From positions 19,840,001 to 19,904,000 of the forward strand of contig OZ316891.1 in assembly GCA_973895155.1 (NCBI GenBank): a DNA stretch of 64,000 nucleotides, in the 5' to 3' direction. The notes below the pieces were generated by a model, which worked only from the letters and a program-made list of their open reading frames with translations, was not told the origin of the DNA and did not search any database. Shown piece by piece: positions 21,351-29,823 of this stretch. Both the position numbers and the translations under genes were made by a program. Within the stretch, counting starts at the first letter, position 1. Every line of letters starts with the position of its first letter. The stretch is from Marsupella aquatica (taxonomy: Eukaryota > Marchantiophyta).

Positions 21351-22915
21351 TAAGCCTTATTGTACCAAAAGCTTGCATTTGATAGCTAGCTTTATCACCA
21401 GGAACTACGGGAGGGACGCTCCATAAGAAGGAACTACCTCTATTTCCATTAAGCCTTTGCTTCTCGTTGAGACTGTGCAAATGTATTTGGTTTCCATCAC
21501 CAGAAATGGGTATTTTTTGGTTTCCACCGCTGGAAATGTCCCCTACCCGGCAAAACAACTAATCTAGGTCTCCCCTACCCAAAGAGAAGACTTCTGGACT
21601 AACAAAGATCATATAAGCAACATGCTAGACCACAAAGGCCTCAAGATTTCAGATAAGTGCACATCACAATTTCTTTCCCAAAAATGCACTGAAATTTCAT
21701 AAGAATTTCAAAGGAAGTACATGGGTAGGTTGTCACTACCTACTTGCTATACTTTAGCTTCTTCAACTCCTACTACTTAACACTATGGTCCTTTCAAGCC
21801 TCAAGGCATACACTTGAGTTCTAGTACCCCTAGAACATCTACCTTAGTTCCCCTAAGGTCTCTTAGTGCTACTCCTTGATTCTCCATACTTGGACGCACA
21901 CAAAGTAACTCACACCAACTTAAGTACTCCTTGCTTGGCTCCAACTCATCACAAAGTCCAAAACCACCCAAAAGCCAGCAAGTGACTCACCACTAAAAAA
22001 AGACCAGCCCACCTTTCAAGGGGTTCAAAGATCCTTACTTCTCCTCCTAACTATCTCACTAACTCACTTATTTGTCTTATCTAACTAATGAGCTAGTTGG
22101 TGACCTTTTGAAAGCCTAAATCAACTCCTTGATTTCAGCCCTTCATTCAGGTCCACCTCACCTCCTGACTTGGCTGTCCTATCCCTCCAAATCAGGAACT
22201 AAGTCAGCCTCCAATTAAAGTATAGTCATCCCTATCTACCAAATAGCTCTAAAAATAGTAGAGGGATCAACTTCCAATGACCCTCCAAGTTCCTCCAAAG
22301 TCTCCATGTAACTCAGGTCCTTAGGTACCCTTCATGTTGGCTTTAAGGACTCCACTCCTTAACCTCCTCATTCCTGGACTCCAGAACCATCCTAGGTCCC
22401 CTTGTCATGAAAGAGCCCTTCTCTAGGCCTCACCCATCCAATTAGGGCCTTGCAAATGACCCAAGCATGGTACTTCCTTATTGTATGGGTTAGTGGCTTG
22501 GTAATCTGGTTGTCCTCTCTGAAATGCTTGAGGTACACCTTGGTGAAAGCCCTCAGATTTGAACTTCTGCCCTTCTTGTCCACCTTTGAGCAAGCTAGGT
22601 ATTGGGCCAGCCAAATGTTGGGGTCAGCATGTGTTCTCCCATGCTTACTCTACAAGGTGAACTTAGCCTTGTGGACCAAGGGAGGAAAATGCTGCTCAGG
22701 AAGCCCTCTTGGATCAGGAACTCTGGGATCAACCAAATATGCACTTTGATTGTAGTCCCACTTGACCTCCTTTTAGAGCGTAAATACGATCAAAACCTCT
22801 CAAGTAGCCAACAAAATAAAACTATTATAGAACCTGATTTCCAGGAGAATCTTAATGAACTCCCTTAGAATCCTCCTAGCTCGTGCCAGCCTCTAGCCAC
22901 CTTCAATAGCTTTCC
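21351..22915. other. Gene-free stretch left of a lone LTR
   Basis: Short open frames on both strands near 22390-22870 overlap each other and carry no known motif. The sequence is pyrimidine-rich on the plus strand (many CTCCT and CCTTA words) and may be leader or flank of an LTR element. Confidence 0.35.
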
Positions 22916-23099
22916 TGTTGTGATATAGGATTCATACATAGTTGGAGAGGGAGAGAGATTGAATGAATGTATTAATGAATGTATGAATGAATGAATGAAT
23001 CACTCGGTTGGGGATCAACCGAGTGTATATATAGTGTCTTGAGGTAACCATGGTAAAGGTAACCTCCTAGTCTGGTCTAGGACTAGTTACCTCATAACA
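22916..23099 (-). mobile_element. 184-bp LTR of a short-LTR retrotransposon, minus strand
   Basis: On the minus strand it starts TGTTATGAGGTAAC and ends TATATCACAACA, giving TGTT...AACA ends. Inside are a TATA box (TATATATA near 23025-23034), a strong 9-bp hairpin CACTCGGTT/AACCGAGTG (23001-23025), and a (TGAA)n microsatellite (22964-23000). A purine tract AAGGGGGAG abuts it on the body side, marking it as a 3' LTR. No matching 5' LTR is seen, so only this end survives. Confidence 0.7.
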
Positions 23100-23112
23100 C
23101 TCCCCCTTGGCT
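23100..23112 (-). promoter_or_regulatory. Polypurine tract of the 22916-23099 LTR element
   Basis: Minus-strand CCAAGGGGGAG directly precedes the LTR start TGTTATG. This is the normal primer position for plus-strand DNA synthesis in LTR retrotransposons. Confidence 0.65.
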
Positions 23113-24620
23113 ACATAATGGGAGTTATGGAGATAATCTAGACTAGTCCTAGAACTAGGTAAGAGAAATCTATGATATTTTTCCCCGTGACAGGAAACAA
23201 TAGTAACAATCATAACAGGAAAAAGAGAGGAACAAAATAGGAGATTTGGTACTAGCATACACAAAAGATGACATAATTACCGACAAAAAAGGAGACCAAT
23301 TTCAATAGGAACTCCAATATGTTTAGAGTTCTATCTAGCAATTATGGAAAGACAAGTTTTACTAGCGCCGAGCACTAACCAAGAGTTTGTTGCCGTTCAA
23401 AACAACATTAACAAAATATCCGTTCAATGTATCGTCGAATGATCCAAATTTGTATAAACCATTCAGATTCTCCCTTCCTACGATGACCTGGAGTTCTCCG
23501 ACATTCAAAATTGGCTGGCTTGGTAAGACCGAATCCATCGGATCAAGCTTAAAGATTGTTTTGTCAGAGGGTTTTCCATCTGACAGGAACCAGATTCCAG
23601 TAAAAGGAAACAACCAATTTCAACAATAAAAAAGCAACTAATAGTATTCGCAGCATATTTGGAGGACACTAGAAAAAAGAGAGTTGAAAGACACAATTTT
23701 ACAGAGGCGGGTTTACATAATTGTGGAGGAGAATAGAACATATATTAGTAGCGCCAGGTGCTAGCGACACACGCTACTTGAAAAAGAAATTACATTGATA
23801 TCCAAAAGGTAATAAAAGTCCATAACCTTCGAGAAAAAGAAATAACCCTAATAACATACTCAAAAAACCTAATGCGATAATGAAACCTGAAAAGCTCACA
23901 CGTCCGGTGTCTGCTTGGATGTCTCTGAAAAAAGCTATCCTTTCCACCCGATACACATTGGAAGGATCCGGGTCGTGAACAGAGAACCTCTCTCGGAAAG
24001 GAAGTGGAGGCGAAGGATCACACGACAGAAGGTGTCCAGTTCTTGTGGCTAATACCCTCATCTGGGGCCAGCCACAACCTGTTCCTCTCGGTCGACGTCT
24101 CTGGGCACTGAGTAAAAGATGGAGTCAAATCTAAACCCGGATCTCTAATCGACCTCCAAACCATCACCTTTGGCGGATTGCGGCTCTCCAATTTTGCTAT
24201 TTGCTTCCCCTTATCCATTGAGTTGATGGAAACAACAGATGCAAAACTCAGGGAGAAGAGAAAAGGTGAGTCCGGGCAGACCAGAAACGAAATGAAGGGA
24301 AGAGGTGAGTCTGGGCAGTGCACAAACAAAACAAAGGGAAGAGGTGAGTCGGCGCCTCATAGAAATGAAAGGGAGAAATGCATTTAGGGTTGAACAAAAA
24401 CGAAGTTGAACAAACCCAAAGTTGAACAAACACTACACTTTGAGAGAGTCCAAACGATAATATCAACCACAAACAAAAATACATACAGACTGAAGGTATA
24501 ATTATTCACCGTACAACTGTACGAGTACATGCATTTCTGATATCTGCACAAATATGCACTCAGGAAAGAGACTTCGGGTGCGTCTATCTCCTTTAAAGGC
24601 TTAGATCCGAACATCCAATT
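23113..24620. other. Downstream region of the methyltransferase-like gene, with minisatellite
   Basis: Two copies of the TAGCGCC-type palindrome lie here (23363 and 23749). An open minus-strand frame at 23362-23613 (GIWFLSDGKPSDKTIF) is unassigned. Three imperfect units of about 43 bp built on AGAGGTGAGTC and GGGCAG occupy about 24240-24375, followed by GTTGAACAAA repeats near 24391-24430. I see no further methyltransferase-like sequence. Confidence 0.4.
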
Positions 24621-26614
24621 TAATAGCGTCGGGCGCTAGTACAAGGTTCCAAAGAAAACCTTAGAAATTCACACTCAACCTACTCCAAGTCAGAAGACTC
24701 GGACTCGCTACTGCCAGACCTATCGGTAGACTCGGCTTCATCATCTATAAATTCGCTTCTAGGTCCATCGTTGAGTAAAGGCTGATGGATGAATTTCCTA
24801 TCTGAACCTCTCCTTAACCTTAAGCCCTTACTCTCCCAAGTAAGTGTTCTCCTCTGTTCTTCTTTTCGTGCAGCATATTCTGCATACGAGGGCAACACAA
24901 AAGGCTTCTGAGGAGAAACGAGAACTTTTTTGGAGTATTTCCTCTGAAGATTAAAATGTTCTTGAAGATTCCACTCCGATCTGGAAGAGGAACGGAACCA
25001 CATTAGAATTGAAAATGAAAATGGGACAGTTCCAGAATCGATAATGTAAAGTGAAGTAGCTTACGGGCATTACTTAGAAGAATCTGAATCTTCTGTTTCT
25101 TCCGTCATATGCCTCTCCTTCTCATTTTGTTCATTTTCCTCTTGTTGTCCTCCTGAAGCATCATCTCCAACAGTATCTCCCTCCTGTTCATCTTCAGAGT
25201 CAAAATTTAAGACAGAGCAAACTTTATCTTTTTGTTTTCTTCCCACATCTTTAGCGGGAGATGAGCAACTGACATCTTTTGGAATCAATAACTCCATCCA
25301 TGTCTTTTCCGCAATCTCAACAAACTCTTTTCGGCTTTCTATAACAAGAATAAAACGACCACAATAGTCACCAACAACAAATGTACTTCCCGAACCAACA
25401 GTCCAGTCCATGACAATGTCACCCGGCCGAGTGATTAACTCTAACACAGATTGCATGAACCCAACGGACAAGCGTCCATTGCCAACAAACACTGCTAAAG
25501 GAGTTGGATCCTTCCTCACACTCGGGAGACCAATAAGGTTAGTGATAGAAGGATCTTCAGTTGCAGAGAGGGGTCAAAACTTGGGGTCCTTTGGAACCTT
25601 AACCTTTGACGAAACACGACTGAACAGATCCAATCTCAATGTGAAAACCTATGAAATCCCAAGAAAGTCCTTTGTTAAGATGCCGACGATCCAACTAGAA
25701 AATCATTACAATCACGACATAACAATGAATTTTGGATAGCGCCAGGCGCTAACAAAGAATATCCCCTTAACCGAAGGGTATATGAAAACATTTTTAGCTA
25801 GCGCTCGGCTCTAACAAAGGACAGCACAAAGAGTGAGATAATTTACCTGACAATCACTTCGGGCCATGTACATTGGAACTCCCATAACCACGTTCAGGGT
25901 TTTCACACACTGAAACTTTTGAGACTCCTGGCTCCCGGCGATGACCTGCAAGATCTGATCATACTCGCCGGTATGCAAAATGGCCAATATACCATCATCT
26001 GCTAGAAAGGGGTCCAATGCGTGAAAGAATGAACCAACAATTCTGTGATCTGGGGAATTCTATTTTGGACACTTCTTCTCTAAAAGGGATGGGCGCAGTC
26101 CAGTTGGGAGGTAAACGAATCCAGCATCAACTCCAAATGATCTTATCTTTCCTCCTCTTATGACTCCTTTCTCCCTTAGACCAAGCAAGACCAGGTCTTT
26201 CACCCACTTCTCCACATTTGACACCCAAGCCGGTTTCTGCTCTTTCGTGAACACACTCTCAAAGAAGTCCATTACGCTGGACTCAACAAAAACATGCCTA
26301 GAAGTCTTAGACTTGAACTATCCAACATCTCGTTGAACACCAGTAGAAGCGACCGAATCCCGAGAGGAAAATCCATGATCCGAATATTTTATTTTCTTCA
26401 TGCAGGTGGCATCTGCTGGTCGCACCATCTTCTCCGTGTTGGAAGGAGTCTGTTTATCAGGGACATCTTGTTCCCCCATATCAGCTTCAGAGATGCTAGG
26501 AGTGATAGTTGTCTTTGCATCTTGTGTTTCTTCTCCATCCGATTTCCGTCCACCTAGAAAAAGATACAAAAGTTTCCAAGATTACGGTCCACATAACACC
26601 AGCGTCGGGCGCTA
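23363..26614 (-). repeat. Six copies of a GC-rich palindrome TAGCGCCxGGCGCTA
   Basis: Plus-strand starts are 23363, 23749, 24624, 25737, 25799 and 26600; each is about 15 bp, usually continuing with AAC. Variants include TAGCGTCGGGCGCTA and TAGCGCTCGGCTCTA. All have the same orientation. Two lie in the 227-bp intron at 25620-25846 and one in the 189-bp intron at 26554-26742; the others lie after the last exon. None is in an exon. Confidence 0.85.
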
Positions 26615-27410
26615 ACCAAACTGCCCAAAAAATCAACCGATAAATAGACAACTTGATCTGCAGCGCTCATCAAAAGTCACTGACATAATCAAGCTGGTGG
26701 AGAGAAAATACAGAATGCCAATGGAAAATAGAAGAATCTCACGTTTCTTCCCGGATCTCGTTGATGGGATGGTTTTGCTTTCGCCCGGGGTTTTCGACTC
26801 CTGTCTACATGCAAAACTTCTGTTTTGCAATGTTTCTACAGCTCGCTCGCCGAGGCATCTACATCTTCCGATAAACCTTGTTTCATTTCAGAGAGAACTT
26901 TCCGAGGCACTAAAGACTTTGATAATTTCAGAAATGCATCCTTTTCAACTTCATCGAAAGGGGTGTCCCACTTATCTGTGTCAAGATACCATGGACAGTG
27001 GATTATCTCCCACAATGAAATATCATGTGGTGGAACGTCCCCTTCGGCAGGGTACATTGAGTAAACTTCGCTAAAAGCATCCCCCTCTAGGATGGACCAT
27101 TTCTGGAATGCAGGAGGGTAAGCCCAAAAATACTCTGGAGAACTGGTCTCCATTGCCATGTAGAAGCGATACATATATCTCTTGGCTCACTTTTGGTTGC
27201 GAATGGTATAATCTTCCTTGTCTCCGTACTTTGACTGCCAAATTGTGCTAAAAAACTTTGCCTTCATTGTTTCACCGTATGTCTTGAAATCATTGGTGAT
27301 GTTCAAGACCAAAGCTTCAAACGTCTCCACTCCTCCTAGCGTCAGACGATCAGCAGGTAGGATCGACTGGACTTGCGAAAGAGATGTCTATAACATTGCA
27401 ATTGCAATTC
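24680..27410 (-). pseudogene. Spliced gene with N6/N4 DNA methyltransferase-like domain
   Basis: Four exons can be proposed: about 27410-26743, 26553-25847, 25619-25065 and 24980-24680. Junctions are good: donors GTGAGA, GTAAAT and GTAAGC; acceptors TTTTTCTAG, TTCAG and CTTCCAG; frames agree across them. Exon 2 has DPFLADDGILAILHTGEYDQ. Exon 3 has VLELITRPGDIVMDWTVGSG then CGRFILVIESRKEF. This matches the beta-class layout, in which L-K/D-x-G-x-L precedes the AdoMet motif VLDPFxGSGTT and GR-x-x-x-G-I-E. The AdoMet motif reads DWTVGSGST, and I see no clear (D/N/S)PP(Y/F) motif, so activity is doubtful. In-frame stops occur in exons 1, 2 and 3. The acidic tail has SDRSGSSESESS-like runs. Confidence 0.6.
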
Positions 27411-28215
27411 CTTCCACCAAACTCCACATGTGCCATGTAAGCACCAGATGACGATGCTGTCTGGGCTTGACCCAACTTCTTCTATGCATCATCTGACAGC
27501 AAAGAGCTTACCACCTCATCGTATGAAATAGACTTCAGGTCTCTATACAAGAGAACCTGCTTCAAACCCTAATAAGATGGGGATAAGGAGCTGAGAAGAA
27601 GCAAGGCCTTGTCCTCTTCTTCAACGCCCTTACTGAGATTAGACAAATCAACAGCTAGGCTGTCAAATTCATCCAAGTGATCTTGGAGCTTGTTCCCCTC
27701 TTTGAGCCGAAGGCTCATTAAGAGAGACTTCTTGTACAATCAATCTGATGCATCCTCCCGATAGTACTTCTCCCTTAGGGCTTTGAATAGAGATGCACAA
27801 TCTGCGTAGTCATCCAACTTCTTGATGATATGCGGCTTCAGATAAAGCATCACCGCATTCACTGCAATTACTTGTTCCTGCCTCCACCTCTTTAGTGGAA
27901 TCTCCTCCTCATCATCGTACATCTCTCGTGTAGAGAGAAGATGATCTAGGCCCATAGCGCGAAGAACTCCTTTCACTTGCTTCTCCCAGAGCAAGTAGTC
28001 TGTATGCCCATCATACTTTTCCACCTCAAACTTGACACCTCCGAACCTGGATGTCATCTGTTTTTCTTTCACAATCCCTTCTACTTGCTGCACCGATGAT
28101 TGTACCGGTGTCACCTGCGCTTCCTTCTGCTCCTCTCTCTCTCCTCCTCAAACCGTCGTGGTGATCCTCGTGCTTCAAGATCCACTTCTTCAAAAATCTC
28201 CTCCGAATCACTCAT
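27400..28215 (-). pseudogene. Copia-type gag (UBN2-like), copy 2
   Basis: An ATG at 28215 opens MSDSEEIFEEVDLEARGSP. A one-base shift in a GAGAGAGAG tract near 28138 separates it from the main frame (28114-27740) with FGGVKFEVEKYDGHTDYLLW, STREMYDDEEEIPLKRW and LKPHIIKKLDDYADC. The frame continues past a TGA with SLRLKEGNKLQDHLDEFDSL, and past two more stops to DEVVSSLLSDDA and GAYMAHVEFGG near 27410. This is the Copia gag core that coats element RNA. It then abuts the methyltransferase-like gene with no protease or polymerase between. Confidence 0.9.
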
Positions 28216-28254
28216 GTGAGAATGCAAGAAAAAATGACGTTTTTCCAACTTCTT

Positions 28255-28690
28255 CAAAAAACTCAAAACTTATCACCGCCGCGTAGCCCACAAGCCTAGC
28301 TCTCCAATGCTAAAAATCAGAATCGAAACCAAACTCCGACGTAAAAGTTATTCACTTTTCGGTTGGGGTGGATAAAACTTGGAATTCTCCCTCATTTTGA
28401 CCACCTCAGGGAATAACAAAAAAGTGAAATAGTACCCGACGTTGGAAATGCAATTCAATTTGTGCATCGCGTTGCCAACTCCGATGGCTAGCAACTTGCC
28501 CAAGACGAAGGAAAAAAGTTACCTTTCGGCGGATGGAATTTTTGACGGACGGCCAAAAACATGCTCTCTATTTTTTGGGAATATTCCCGCATAGAGCAGC
28601 AGGGCTCACAAGGGCCGTTCCCCCTGTCCAAGCAGTTAAATTGGAGGGCGGCAAGTCCCGGGATGTGGCTACCAATCAAAAATTGGGAAA
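28255..28690 (-). repeat. Copia leader/LTR-like segment, partner of 1190-1600
   Basis: Upstream of gag on the minus strand, with the same blocks as 1190-1600. Similarity fades near 28590 to 28690. The likely primer-binding site reads TTGGAGAGCTAGG. No second LTR is visible downstream. Confidence 0.55.
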
Positions 28691-28699
28691 AAGAATAAA

Positions 28700-29180
28700 A
28701 AATAGGGGCTAAAGGGGGTTTAAAGCCCCATTATTAAATCGGGAGTATAGAAAAAAAGGGGGGGTTGTTTGGACGATCGTGTAGAAGTCGGGGCGTGTAC
28801 AGGGCCGGGGGGGGGGTGGCAAGGCGGGGGCGCGGGCTGCCGAGAGGAGCAGCCACGAAACGGCTGCCAGAAGCAGTCGCTGGTGGCGTGAAGGGCCGCA
28901 AAGGGAGGGACCAGCGAGAGGGCGAGGGAGGACCGGCGGGCTGATGGGAGCAACGAAGCCACCGGCCAGCACTTCAGTCACGAGCACGACCGTGGCTACG
29001 GCTAGTGTATTCGGGAAGGGGTGGTGGTGGGGTGCGTAAAGGGAGGGTCGAGAGGGGGATCGGGTGTGTGATGCATAGCCAGGAATCACTCAGCCAGTTA
29101 AGTAGGTAAAGCAGGAGTGCACCCTAGAAACACCTTAGTATAGGGACAAAACAAGGAAAATATAAACAATTAGGGGCGAC
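28700..29180. other. GC-rich non-coding stretch
   Basis: Contains a run of ten G and many CCGGC-type words. The minus strand gives Pro/Ala-rich open frames with no start context or motif, which I attribute to base composition. It probably represents leader sequence for the plus-strand gene that follows. Confidence 0.4.
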
Positions 29181-29181
29181 T

Positions 29182-29823
29182 ATGGAACCCGGGCCGAGGC
29201 CGGAGGTAAGGACGCTGGGGGTGAAAACAAGATTAGGGTTAGGGTGCGCTAAGCGTCGGCGGCTAGGAAGGATCAATGGGAGGAAGAACCGAAAGAGGAG
29301 AGGGGTAAGGAGCGCTTGCAGGGAATGGTGGCTCATTTGCAAGCACGAACTAGGCAGACGACTACGGGAGGCCAACTACTGTCAGCTGCTTAGGCAAGCA
29401 CTCAGGGAGAGAGTAGATACCGACGATCGACCTAAGGAGGGTATGAGCAACGTCAATCAAGCAGCACAATTCTGGGGATGCCTGTTCGAACGGGCAACTG
29501 AGTACATCAAGACTTACGAGGACGAAGAATCAGAAAGGGCAGCTCGAGAACGGCAGGAGCTCGCTCGATTGTGGGAGCTACAGAAGATGGCTTTCTTAGG
29601 AGGCGAACTCATCAAGGCCGAGTTCTTGTGGACTCCTACTTCCAATCAGCTCGACGATCTTCTGTTTTGCAAAGATAGAGTCATCGGCATCCGAGAAGCC
29701 ATCAAACGCTGCAACAACATACACTGGGAGTTGAAGGGTAGCACGGAGGGGTGGACAAAGGCAACCGTGCTAGGAGAGATCCACGGGAGCCGAAATGAAG
29801 AGGAAGGGAGCCGTCAACGATGA
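29182..29823 (+). CDS. Unrecognised element-encoded protein, Arg/Lys-rich N-terminus
   Basis: A 213-codon frame starting at the first ATG. The first 60 residues are strongly basic (CAKRRRLGRINGRKNRKRRG), then charged helices follow (RATEYIKTYEDEESERAARE and KRCNNIHWELKGSTEGWTK). It overlaps the next frame by 29 bases in another phase, as in compact polycistronic or frameshifted element genes. It may be a gag-like or DNA-binding protein. No family is recognised. Confidence 0.45.
   Translation: MEPGPRPEVRTLGVKTRLGLGCAKRRRLGRINGRKNRKRRGVRSACREWWLICKHELGRRLREANYCQLLRQALRERVDTDDRPKEGMSNVNQAAQFWGCLFERATEYIKTYEDEESERAARERQELARLWELQKMAFLGGELIKAEFLWTPTSNQLDDLLFCKDRVIGIREAIKRCNNIHWELKGSTEGWTKATVLGEIHGSRNEEEGSRQR

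Noticed and set aside
22916-28690. A single Copia element from the 28-kb gag to the 22.9-kb LTR that carries the methyltransferase-like gene
   Set aside because: The 184-bp LTR sequence is not found upstream of gag at 28.2-28.7 kb, so the two ends do not belong together on present evidence.
28709-29089. Pro/Ala-rich minus-strand protein
   Set aside because: GC-rich composition explains the open frames; no start context, domain or neighbouring support.
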